Source of the DNA: Pseudomonadota bacterium
GTDB taxonomy: Bacteria > Pseudomonadota > Gammaproteobacteria > Steroidobacterales > Steroidobacteraceae
Direction of reading: 5' to 3'
NCBI GenBank assembly: GCA_018241455.1
Contig: JAFEDW010000080.1
Location: 1 to 8,213, forward strand
DNA length: 8,213 bases
The stretch's first letter is position 1; the number at the start of each line of letters is the position of its first letter. Of this stretch, positions 1-6,774 are shown one piece after another. The notes beneath the pieces are model-generated. The model was given only the letters and a program-made list of their open reading frames with translations, had not been told where the DNA came from and searched no databases. Position numbers and translations under genes: made by a program.

Positions 1-344
1 CGCGCCTCCTTGAGGCTGGCGACGAGCTTCTTGGCGATCAGCTGCTCGATGCCTTGCTTGACCGTGATGACGCGCCGCGCCTCCGCCAGGTTCGTCTCGA
101 TCTTGCCGAGGTCCAGGCAGCGCTGGTCGATGCCGCGCGCGCCGAGGCGCAGCCGCAGGATGTCGAGCAGCTGCCCCAGCTGGAATTCGCTCTGCGCGCG
201 CAGCGTGATCAGGTAATCCTGCAGCTCGAATCTCGCCCCGGTGCCGCGCAGGTCGTAGCGCTTGTCGAGTTCGCGCGTGGCCTGGTCCACCGCGTTGGTG
301 AGTTCGTGTGCATCGACCTTCGAGACCGCGTCAAACGAGGGCAT
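1..344 (-). CDS. yajQ: YajQ family nucleotide/c-di-GMP-binding protein, 3' end cut off by window edge
   Basis: The first 114 residues are visible, from ATG at 342-344 to the window edge. The protein opens MPSFDAVSKVDAHELTNAVD, the characteristic N-terminus of the YajQ (DUF520) family. It continues with the family's RELDKRYDLRG segment, the hydrophobic SEFQLGQLLDILR helix, the RGID turn near residue 70, and a VKQGIEQLIAKKLV helix near residues 95-108. Family members are about 160 residues, so roughly 45 C-terminal residues lie outside the window. YajQ proteins are small cytosolic proteins with two ferredoxin-like halves. They bind nucleotides, and some (Xanthomonas, Pseudomonas) have been reported as c-di-GMP effectors; which ligand applies here cannot be told. 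The start lies 43 bases downstream of the decarboxylase stop, with no strong Shine-Dalgarno sequence (only GTGAGTGA upstream). It is probably the last visible gene of the same transcript. The family call is firm. Confidence 0.93.
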   Translation of the reverse strand, partial: MPSFDAVSKVDAHELTNAVDQATRELDKRYDLRGTGARFELQDYLITLRAQSEFQLGQLLDILRLRLGARGIDQRCLDLGKIETNLAEARRVITVKQGIEQLIAKKLVASLKEA

Positions 345-387
345 GGGCGTCACTCACTGCGGCGCAAACGGGCGCGCCGGCGATGCA

Positions 388-1545
388 TCATACGCCGCCG
401 GTATCACCGGGCTGGCGATTGACGACCACGATGGTCGCCTTCGGGAAGAAATTGAAGGTCGAGGCCGTCGCCCACGTGTACGCGCCCATCTGCCGGCCGA
501 CGACGAGGTCGCCGATATTCAGCTTCGGCAGCTGCAGCGCCTCGGCGATGACATCGATGCCGTCGCAGGTCGGTCCGGCGAGCACCGAGGGCAGCAGCGG
601 GCCGTCGCGCATCACGCTGACCGGGTAGCGCGCGTGGTCGTAGAGCTGGCCGCTGTAGGAGCCGTAGAGCCCGTCATCGAGGTAGTACCACCAGTGGCCT
701 TCGCGCTGCGCGCGCCCCATGACGGTCGCGACGCCGATCGCCGCCGGACCGACGATGTAGCGGCCCGGCTCGGCGATGACGCGTACCCGCTTCGGCAGCT
801 GCGCCAGCGCGCGGCGGATCGGCGCGCAGTAGCGGTGGATGCCGGCGGCCCGTTCGCCGTAGTCGATCGGGAATCCGCCGCCGATGTCGAGCGTGTCGCA
901 GGCGCCGAGCCGTTCGCGGCGCGCCGCGGCCAGCAGCGCGGCGCAGACCTCGATCGCCTCGGCGTGCTTGGCGGCATCGACCGCCTGCGAGCCCACGTGG
1001 AACGAAAAGCCGCGCACTTCGACATCCAGGCTTGCGGCGAGCCGCGCCAGTGCCAGCGCCTGCTCCGGATCGCAGCCGAACTTGCGCGACAGGTCGCAGA
1101 CCGCGCCGGGGCTGCGGAACGACACGCGCAGCAGCAGTGACGCGCGCCCCGCATGCGCGCGGAACTTGCGCACCTCGTCCGGGTTGTCGGCGACGAAGAT
1201 CGTGACGCCGTGCTCGAGCGCGTTGCGGATGTCGCGCGCGCGCTTGATCGGATGCGTGTGGATGCAGCGCGCACCCGGCACGCCGACCGCTGCGGCCACC
1301 AGCACTTCGCCGGTGGTGGCGAGGTCGAGCCAGCCGCCGGCGTCGATGACGGCGCGCACGACAGCCGGGTGCGGCAGCGGCTTCAGTGCATAGTGCAGGT
1401 CGACGCCCGGCAACGCGCGCGCCAGGCTCCGGTACTGCTCGCGCACGCGCGCGCAGTCGACGATCAGCAGCGGGGATCCGAACTCGGCCACCAGGCGGCG
1501 GATCTGCGCCGGCTCGAACGGATCGATACGGCCGCGGCGACTCAC
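388..1545 (-). CDS. Fold-III PLP-dependent decarboxylase, ornithine decarboxylase family
   Basis: This 385-residue protein probably decarboxylates ornithine (or lysine) to putrescine (or cadaverine) in the cytosol, using pyridoxal phosphate. The alanine-racemase-like barrel carries the PLP lysine in HYALKP (K55), LSRKFGC (152-158), FHVGSQ with H183, the glycine loop GGGFP (222-226) and EPGRY (259-263). The C-terminal beta domain has YYLDDGLYGS (288-296), the partner-subunit cysteine in GPTCDGID (C327, D328) and MGAYT (Y356). These correspond to the active-site landmarks of ornithine decarboxylase homodimers. The length matches the short SpeC-type enzymes. The GTG start at 1543-1545 is chosen because it overlaps the sua5 stop as GTGA and puts the barrel at the usual distance from the N-terminus; extending upstream would run deep into sua5. 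The segment after the lysine (PLPHPAVV) and TFNFFP near the end differ slightly from classical ODC (TFNGF). The family is certain; ornithine versus lysine, or a related substrate, is not settled. Confidence 0.88.
   Translation of the reverse strand: MSRRGRIDPFEPAQIRRLVAEFGSPLLIVDCARVREQYRSLARALPGVDLHYALKPLPHPAVVRAVIDAGGWLDLATTGEVLVAAAVGVPGARCIHTHPIKRARDIRNALEHGVTIFVADNPDEVRKFRAHAGRASLLLRVSFRSPGAVCDLSRKFGCDPEQALALARLAASLDVEVRGFSFHVGSQAVDAAKHAEAIEVCAALLAAARRERLGACDTLDIGGGFPIDYGERAAGIHRYCAPIRRALAQLPKRVRVIAEPGRYIVGPAAIGVATVMGRAQREGHWWYYLDDGLYGSYSGQLYDHARYPVSVMRDGPLLPSVLAGPTCDGIDVIAEALQLPKLNIGDLVVGRQMGAYTWATASTFNFFPKATIVVVNRQPGDTGGV
1542..1545 (-). other. GTGA stop/start overlap between sua5 and the decarboxylase
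   Basis: On the minus strand the sua5 TGA stop (1542-1544) and the decarboxylase GTG start (1543-1545) share four bases. No strong Shine-Dalgarno sequence is visible immediately before the GTG, so translation of the decarboxylase is probably coupled to termination of sua5. Coupling is inferred from the arrangement. Confidence 0.75.
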
Positions 1546-2543
1546 GGCAGGTCGCCGGGATCCGGGGCCGTGCCAGCCGCCGCGCGCGTCAGGCGATCGC
1601 GCACCGCGTCCCAGCTTTCGTCCGCGGGAATCTCCTGCACCAGCAGCATCGCCGCGCCGACCTTGTCGAGCGTGCGCAGGTGCGCGTACAGGTCGTGCGC
1701 GTAGCTGTCGATGCGCGTGCCGGCGTTGATCCACGTGACGCTCCGAAAGGTGCCGAGCGGCGGCCGTTGCGCCAGCACGCCGATGCGCACGCCGCCTTGC
1801 GAAAGCTCCTGCGCCAACCGTTCGATCTGGCCGGCAGCCACGAGCCGGAGCGGCGTCACCGGTGCGTAGTGCGCGGTCGCGGAGCCGGGCACGCGCGGCG
1901 CATCACCACCGGGCCCGCTCGCCACCTCGCCCACCTCGCGCCGCAACTGCGACAGCGTGATGTGCCCGGGCCGCAGCAGGCGCACCTCGCCGTGCACGCA
2001 GGCGACGATGGTCGATTCGAGCCCGACCTTGCACTCGCCGCCGTCGAGCAGCACGCGCACGCTGTCGCCGAATTCCTCGCGCACGTGCTCGGCGCGCGTG
2101 GGGCTGACGTGCCCGTAGCGATTCGCCGACGGCGCCGCGATGCCGCCGCCGAACGCCGTCAGCAATTGCAGCGCCATCGGATGCGAGGGCACGCGCACGG
2201 CCACCGTGTCCTGGCCGCCGGTGACGATGTCGAGCACCTTCGGCTCGCGCGGCAGCACCAGCGTCAGCGGGCCCGGCCAGAATCGTTGCGCGAGTTTCGC
2301 GGCCGCGTCCGGCACATCGCGCGCCCAGCGATGCAGGAAGCGTGCGCTGTCGAGATGCACGATCAGCGGATGCCAGGCGGGGCGCTCCTTGAGCGCGAAG
2401 ATCTTCTGCAGCGCCGTGGCATGCTGCGCGTTGGCGCCGAGGCCGTAGACCGTCTCGGTCGGAAACGCCACGATGTCGCCGTCGCGCAGCGCCTGCACGG
2501 CGGCGTTCAGCTCCAGTTGCGTTGCCCTGATTGCCTTGGCCAT
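1542..2543 (-). CDS. sua5: L-threonylcarbamoyladenylate synthase, long Sua5 form
   Basis: This 333-residue enzyme makes threonylcarbamoyl-AMP from threonine, bicarbonate and ATP. It is the first step of the t6A modification at position 37 of ANN-decoding tRNAs; the TsaB/D/E proteins, not seen here, complete the transfer. The YrdC/TsaC domain covers about residues 11-200. It contains VAFPTETVYGLGANA (25-39), KERPAWHPLIVH (52-63), WPGPLTLVLP (89-98), APSAN (137-141) and GLESTIV (174-180). After the linker PGSATAHYAPVTPLRL (219-234) comes a C-terminal Sua5 domain (about 235-325), which short TsaC proteins lack. The ATG at 2541-2543 is chosen because it gives the usual short lead into the YrdC domain; the reading frame is open much further upstream but would overlap the protease gene. 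It starts 20 bases after the upstream stop, with only a weak purine-rich GGCGG, and overlaps the next gene by four bases. Confidence 0.95.
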   Translation of the reverse strand: MAKAIRATQLELNAAVQALRDGDIVAFPTETVYGLGANAQHATALQKIFALKERPAWHPLIVHLDSARFLHRWARDVPDAAAKLAQRFWPGPLTLVLPREPKVLDIVTGGQDTVAVRVPSHPMALQLLTAFGGGIAAPSANRYGHVSPTRAEHVREEFGDSVRVLLDGGECKVGLESTIVACVHGEVRLLRPGHITLSQLRREVGEVASGPGGDAPRVPGSATAHYAPVTPLRLVAAGQIERLAQELSQGGVRIGVLAQRPPLGTFRSVTWINAGTRIDSYAHDLYAHLRTLDKVGAAMLLVQEIPADESWDAVRDRLTRAAAGTAPDPGDLP

Positions 2544-2563
2544 GGACGGGTCGACCGCCGGCG

Positions 2564-5428
2564 CTACTCGAGCTGCACCCGGTCCCACTGGTCGCCGTGC
2601 CGCAGCAGTTCGTAGGCGGGCCAATAGTGACGGTCGAGCTTCAGCGTGATCATCTCCGGCGCGCCGTTGATGGCCAGCGTCTTGATGCGCAGCGAGGCGC
2701 GATCGGGGCGTCCGGTGGCCAGCTTCAGGAAGCTGTCCAGGTCGGGCGTCGGCTGGCCGTCGACCTCGACGATGCGGCGTCCCGGTATCAGGCCGTAGCG
2801 GCTGGCCGGAGAGCCGTAGGAGAAATACGCCACGTACACGCCGCTCGGTTCGATGCCACGCTGCACGCTGAGCGCGCGATGGCTGGCCTGCAGCGTCGCG
2901 CCCTCCCACAGCACCACGCGATCGATGTCCTGGCCGCTCAATGAAGCGGTCCGCACCGTGAACGTGTGCTCGCCGTCGGTGCGCCAGATGGTCACCTGCA
3001 CGGCATCGCGCGTCGCGACCGCGCGCTCGACATCACGGAACCCGGTCACGACCTGGCCGTCGACGGCCAGCAGCAGGTCACCGGGCTGCAGCAGCTGCGC
3101 CGCGCTCGAGCCACCGACGAGCCGCGTGATGCCCAGCACCTGGCGGCGGCTGGGGTCGCTCTGCTGGATGCGCTTCATCCAGGCTTCGCTCAGGCCCAGT
3201 CCGTGCGCCACCGCCAGCGTCTGCGTGACGAACTCGGCCTCGAGCGAGTGCAGCGGCGCACCGCGGCGCGCCAGGTCGAGCGTCTCGGCCACCAGGTCGG
3301 CGTTCACGCCGCGATTCTGCTGCACCAGCTCACGCCCGTTGTCGGAGGCGAAACTGGCCCACAGGCCACGCACGCGGCCGCTTCGATCGGCCAGCACCCC
3401 GACCACTTCATCGGGGGGATTGACCAGCGTGGCAACATCGATATTGCTGTCGCGGAATGCGACCGAGCGCGACAGCGGCAGCTGCAGGGGATCGACTTCG
3501 GCGATGGCCGTGCTGCGCGACTTGAGCTCGCCGTTGACATCCAGGCCGACGACATCGACCGCCTCGCCGGCGCGCAGCGGGCGCAGGTCGAGCTTCGCGG
3601 CGCGCACCGCCGACCCGCGCACCAGCGCCGGGTCGTACTGCACCACGGCGAGATTGTGCAACGGATGGATGTAGACCACCTTCGCCGGGATCTCCACGGT
3701 GCCGGCGAAGGTCAGGCGCACGTCGCCGATCGACACCGGCACCGTGTTGCGGTCCGTGATGACGAGGCCACGCTCGGCATCGACGATCAGGCCGGTGCCG
3801 TGGTAGTTGCGCTCGTTCACGCCCGAGATCGGATACGGCATGTCGAAGGTCATGCTGACCAGCGACGGCGCGAGCAGGCGTTCGGCCGAACTGCCGCTCA
3901 ATGCCGGCGAAGCGAGCCCGTCACGCGCGGGCTCCGCCGCCGGCGGCGGCACCGGCAGATCCTTGCAGTCCCAATAACCGGTGGCATCGTTCCGGTCGCA
4001 ATGGCGCGCCGGGAACCAGCGCCGGTCCATGTGCACCGAACGCAGCTCGGCGTGGTTGGGGTCGTCGAGCGTCAGGTAGCGCACGGTGAAGCGCGCGCCG
4101 TCGCCGAGCGCCGCAATGCCGGCCTCGAAATCCGCCAGCGTCGCGACCGGCCTCGAATTCAGCTCGGTGATGACCGCGCCGCGCGGCACGCCCGCGGCAT
4201 CCAGGCTGTATCCGCCCGAGGCCACGAACACGCCGCTGATCGGCAGGTGGAAGTGGCGCGCTTCCTGGTACGAGAGCGTGTGCACGACGGCGTCACCGAA
4301 CTCGAGGTAGCTCGCCGGCGTGATCGCGTGCAGGTCGCCGACTTCGAGCTGGACGTCGAACGGCCGGCCGCCGCGCTCCAGCTCGAGTTCCACGCGCTTG
4401 CCGACGGCGTCGTCGAGCACGGCCTCGAGCGGTTCGAAGCCGGTGAGCAACTGGTGGTTCACGCGCACGAGCACATCGCCCGGATTGAGCACTTTGGCGC
4501 TGGCCGAGCCGGGTTGCACACGCTCGACCACCAGCATGCCGGTGTTGGCCGGCTGCGCCGCGCGCGCGGCGGCTTCGGTTTCGGTGCGCAGCCCGAGGCG
4601 CCGCAGCTCGTCATAGGGCCGGTAGCGAAACTCGGTCTCGATCGTGCCGCGCGGCACCGGCTTGCCCTGCTGGATCAGCCGCAGCGCGCGCTGCACGCGC
4701 CCGAGCGGCAGGTAGAAACTGGTCGCCGAGCCGGTCGAGCCACCGGCATTGAGCGCGACGACGCGGCCCTGCACGTCGATGACCGGCGAGCCCGAGGATC
4801 CGCCCGAGGTGCTCGAAGCCGCCTGGATGTAGAACGTGTTGAAGTCGTTGTAGCGGCCCACGCCATAGTCGGGCGCCTCGCGGTCGAGGCGCGCGATCGT
4901 GCCCGCGAGGATCGACAGCTGCTCGCCCGCATCGTTGCCGACCACGCGGATCTCGCGCCCGATCTGCGCCGCTTCCGGCGCCAGCGGCAGGGCCGCGGGC
5001 TTCATGAATCGCAGCCGCGCCGGATCGTAGCGATAGATGCCGAAGTCATGCACCGGATCGCGATAGACGGCGCGCAGCTCGACCTCCTCGCGGTTCAGGA
5101 AAGTCGCCTCCGCGACGACGGGCCCCGGCGTGACGACGTGCCGATTGGTCAGGATCAGGCCGCGCTCGGCATCGACGACGAATCCGGTGGCCTGGGCCGT
5201 GACATTGCGTTCGGTATCGAAGGAGCGCGTCTGGTCGAGCTCGATCGTCACCACGCTGCCGGCGATGCGCTCGAGCGTGCGTGCCCAGTCGGCGGGTGGC
5301 GCCACGCTCGCGGCGACGGCGACCGGCGGCGCGCTTGCCGCCGGCGTCGCCGCCTTGGCAGGACTTGCAGCCAGCGCCGGCAGCGCGGGCCACAGGCACA
5401 GCAACGCCAGCGCCGCCAGGCGCCTCAT
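2564..5428 (-). CDS. Exported double-HtrA serine protease, Nma111/DEG7-type, with inactive second protease domain and four PDZ domains
   Basis: This 954-residue protein starts with a Sec signal peptide (MRR, hydrophobic core to about residue 18, ALA-A cleavage region near 20-21), followed by an Ala/Pro-rich spacer. Protease domain 1 (about 45-250) has an intact triad: H97 in LTNRHVV, D128 in PVHDFG and S212 in GGSSGSPV. PDZ1 (about 265-365, with NPGDVLVRVNHQLLTGF) and PDZ2 (about 367-470) follow. A linker (471-520) carries MDRRWFPARHCDRNDATGYW-type sequence. A second protease fold (about 521-715) has N561 and N592 where H and D should be, and no GxSG serine. PDZ3 (about 725-830, LLQPGDLLLAVDGQVVTGF) and PDZ4 (about 832-935) end in HYWPAYELL. 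Domain order, length and motifs match fungal Nma111 and plant DEG7 rather than ordinary DegP/DegS (one protease domain, one or two PDZ). The expected role is periplasmic protein degradation or quality control; substrates are unknown. The ATG at 5426-5428 is the start giving a clean signal peptide. Upstream ribosome binding signal is weak. Confidence 0.9.
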   Translation of the reverse strand: MRRLAALALLCLWPALPALAASPAKAATPAASAPPVAVAASVAPPADWARTLERIAGSVVTIELDQTRSFDTERNVTAQATGFVVDAERGLILTNRHVVTPGPVVAEATFLNREEVELRAVYRDPVHDFGIYRYDPARLRFMKPAALPLAPEAAQIGREIRVVGNDAGEQLSILAGTIARLDREAPDYGVGRYNDFNTFYIQAASSTSGGSSGSPVIDVQGRVVALNAGGSTGSATSFYLPLGRVQRALRLIQQGKPVPRGTIETEFRYRPYDELRRLGLRTETEAAARAAQPANTGMLVVERVQPGSASAKVLNPGDVLVRVNHQLLTGFEPLEAVLDDAVGKRVELELERGGRPFDVQLEVGDLHAITPASYLEFGDAVVHTLSYQEARHFHLPISGVFVASGGYSLDAAGVPRGAVITELNSRPVATLADFEAGIAALGDGARFTVRYLTLDDPNHAELRSVHMDRRWFPARHCDRNDATGYWDCKDLPVPPPAAEPARDGLASPALSGSSAERLLAPSLVSMTFDMPYPISGVNERNYHGTGLIVDAERGLVITDRNTVPVSIGDVRLTFAGTVEIPAKVVYIHPLHNLAVVQYDPALVRGSAVRAAKLDLRPLRAGEAVDVVGLDVNGELKSRSTAIAEVDPLQLPLSRSVAFRDSNIDVATLVNPPDEVVGVLADRSGRVRGLWASFASDNGRELVQQNRGVNADLVAETLDLARRGAPLHSLEAEFVTQTLAVAHGLGLSEAWMKRIQQSDPSRRQVLGITRLVGGSSAAQLLQPGDLLLAVDGQVVTGFRDVERAVATRDAVQVTIWRTDGEHTFTVRTASLSGQDIDRVVLWEGATLQASHRALSVQRGIEPSGVYVAYFSYGSPASRYGLIPGRRIVEVDGQPTPDLDSFLKLATGRPDRASLRIKTLAINGAPEMITLKLDRHYWPAYELLRHGDQWDRVQLE
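3761..3796. repeat. Copy B of a diverged internal duplication in the double-HtrA gene
   Basis: This 36-base stretch matches 5153-5188 at 29 of 36 positions, with a 16-base identical core (CGCTCGGCATCGACGA, 3771-3786). It encodes the VDAERGL strand of the inactive protease domain. It lies inside coding sequence and reflects duplication of the protease-PDZ-PDZ unit or strong constraint on this loop. Confidence 0.7.
5153..5188. repeat. Copy A of a diverged internal duplication in the double-HtrA gene
   Basis: This is the partner of 3761-3796; the identical 16-base core is at 5163-5178. It encodes VDAERGL just before the catalytic-histidine strand of the active protease domain. Confidence 0.7.
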
Positions 5429-5466
5429 CGGCTGCGCATCGAGTTGCCGGCGGCCACGCGGCGCGA

Positions 5467-6399
5467 TCACAGCGCTGCCCCGAAATTCTCGCGAAAGCGC
5501 GCCGCGAATGCCGGCGGGTCGAAGTCGTGCTGCTGCGTGCCGTGCGATTCGATCTTGATCGCGCCGGCGAGCGAGGCGACGCGGCCGGTGGTCGGCCAGT
5601 CGAGGCCGCGCTGCAGGCCGTAGAGGAGACCGGCGCGATAGGCGTCGCCGCATCCGGTCGGGTCGGCGAGGCGCGCGGCACGCGCCACCGGAATGTCGTG
5701 CTGATGGCCGTCGGCGTAGATGCATGAACCCTGGCTGCCGCGCGTGACGACGAGCGCACGCACGCGCGCGGCGATGTCCTGCAGCGACCAGCCCGTGCGC
5801 TCGGTCAGCAGGCTCCCCTCGTAGTCGTTGACGGCCACCCACGCCGCGCGGCTGACCAGCGCGCGCAACTCTTCGCCGTTGAACATCGGCAATCCCTGGC
5901 CCGGATCGAAGATGAACGGAATGCCCGCCGCGGCGAACTGCGCGGCATGATCGAGCATGCCCTGGCGGCCATCGGGCGCCACGATGCCGATGCGCACGCC
6001 CGACGCTGCCGACACCTGGTTCAGGTGCGAATGATTCATCGCGCCCGGATGGAAAGCCGTGATCTGGTTGTCGTCGAGGTCGGTGGTGATGAAGGCCTGC
6101 GCCGTGAATTCTTCGGGCAGCACGCGCACGTGCGTCTGCGCGATGCCGCGTTCATCGAGCCAGCGCCCGTACGGGGCGAAGTCGTGGCCGACCGTGGCCA
6201 TGATCAGGCCCGAGCCGCCGAGCAGCCGCAGGTTGTAGGCGATGTTGCCGGCGCAGCCGCCGAAATTCCGCCGCATCGACGGCGCCAGGAACGAAACATT
6301 CAGCACGTGGATGCGATCGGCGAGGATGTGCTCGCGAAAACGGCCCTCGAACACCATCACGGTGTCGTAGGCCATCGAACCGCAGATCAGAGCCGTCAT
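5467..6399 (-). CDS. PfkB-family carbohydrate kinase, probable adenosine kinase
   Basis: This 310-residue cytosolic kinase of the ribokinase (PfkB) superfamily probably phosphorylates adenosine to AMP in purine salvage. PfkB signature 1 is seen as FGGCAGNIAYNLRLLGG (46-62). Signature 2 is DPTGCGDAYRAGLLYG (246-261), where D252 is the expected catalytic base and GCGD forms the anion hole in place of the more common GAGD. Other conserved blocks are MATVGHDF (67-74), FTAQAFITTDLDDNQITAFHPGAM (98-121), FDPGQGLPMF (164-173) and VNDYE (190-194). These blocks, in particular the DDNQITAFHPGAM segment, resemble proteobacterial adenosine kinases rather than ribokinase or fructokinase. The ATG at 6397-6399 gives the usual MTALICGSMAYDT opening. 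It overlaps the dgkA stop as ATGA, supporting translational coupling; an upstream in-frame GTG at 6415-6417 is possible but less likely. The family is firm and the adenosine substrate probable. Confidence 0.88.
   Translation of the reverse strand: MTALICGSMAYDTVMVFEGRFREHILADRIHVLNVSFLAPSMRRNFGGCAGNIAYNLRLLGGSGLIMATVGHDFAPYGRWLDERGIAQTHVRVLPEEFTAQAFITTDLDDNQITAFHPGAMNHSHLNQVSAASGVRIGIVAPDGRQGMLDHAAQFAAAGIPFIFDPGQGLPMFNGEELRALVSRAAWVAVNDYEGSLLTERTGWSLQDIAARVRALVVTRGSQGSCIYADGHQHDIPVARAARLADPTGCGDAYRAGLLYGLQRGLDWPTTGRVASLAGAIKIESHGTQQHDFDPPAFAARFRENFGAAL
6396..6399 (-). other. ATGA stop/start overlap between dgkA and the adenosine kinase gene
   Basis: The dgkA TGA stop (6396-6398) overlaps the kinase ATG (6397-6399) on the minus strand. 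The region before the ATG has no clear Shine-Dalgarno sequence, so reinitiation by ribosomes finishing dgkA is the likely route of translation (inference). Confidence 0.78.
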
Positions 6400-6758
6400 A
6401 GCAATACCAACACCCACACCACGCCCAGCAGCACGAAAGCCATCAACACGGCCGCCGAGCCGATGTCCTTGGCGAGACCCGCGAGCACATGGCGCTCCAG
6501 ACCGATGCGGTCCACCGCCGCTTCGATCGCGCTGTTGAGCAATTCAACGACGAGCACCAGGAACATGGGCGCCACGAGCAGCGCGCGCTCGACGCCATTG
6601 TGCCCGAGCCACAGGCCGAACGGCACCACCAGCGCCGCCAGCGCGAGTTCCTGGCGGAACGCGGCTTCCTCGCGGAAGGCGCCGACCAGTCCCTTGCCGC
6701 TCGCGCCAAACGCGCGGAACAGGCGCGTGAAGCCGCGCGGCTTGTCGCGGTCCATCAT
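6396..6758 (-). CDS. dgkA: Diacylglycerol kinase DgkA
   Basis: This 120-residue inner-membrane enzyme phosphorylates diacylglycerol with ATP to phosphatidic acid. It recycles the diacylglycerol left by transfer of phospholipid head groups, for example to periplasmic glucans. The diagnostic segment VELLNSAIEAAVDRIG (71-86) holds the catalytic and metal-binding residues E72, N75 and E79, equivalent to E69, N72 and E76 of E. coli DgkA. AKDIGSAAVL (96-105) is equally typical. An amphipathic N-terminal helix precedes three membrane segments at about 34-52, 55-75 and 98-119. Length matches the family. Two adjacent in-frame ATG codons (6758 and 6755) could serve as start; the first is used here. It begins 16 bases after the gcvPB stop and overlaps the downstream kinase by four bases. 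Confidence 0.96.
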   Translation of the reverse strand: MMDRDKPRGFTRLFRAFGASGKGLVGAFREEAAFRQELALAALVVPFGLWLGHNGVERALLVAPMFLVLVVELLNSAIEAAVDRIGLERHVLAGLAKDIGSAAVLMAFVLLGVVWVLVLL

Positions 6759-6774
6759 TGGAGTCGTCCCGTCA

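Noticed and set aside
361..378. Possible hairpin (GGCGC...GCGCC) between the decarboxylase and yajQ
   Set aside because: The stem is only five base pairs with an eight-base loop and no T-tract follows on the minus strand, so it is not a convincing terminator.
345..387. Possible promoter or regulatory RNA upstream of yajQ
   Set aside because: The 43-base gap is too short for a riboswitch and shows no recognisable -35/-10 pair.
1386..2615. A 409-codon plus-strand open frame opposite sua5
   Set aside because: Same compositional artefact: Arg-rich translation with no motifs, antisense to a well-supported gene.
2966..5623. An 885-codon open frame on the plus strand across the double-HtrA gene
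   Set aside because: It is antisense to a gene with clear domains and motifs. Its translation is Arg/His/Ala/Gln-rich low-complexity sequence with no recognisable domain, as expected from high-GC antisense reading.
5429..5842. In-frame N-terminal extension of the double-HtrA gene
   Set aside because: The extension would run antisense-free but entirely inside the adenosine kinase gene in another frame, and would bury the clear signal peptide beginning at 5428.
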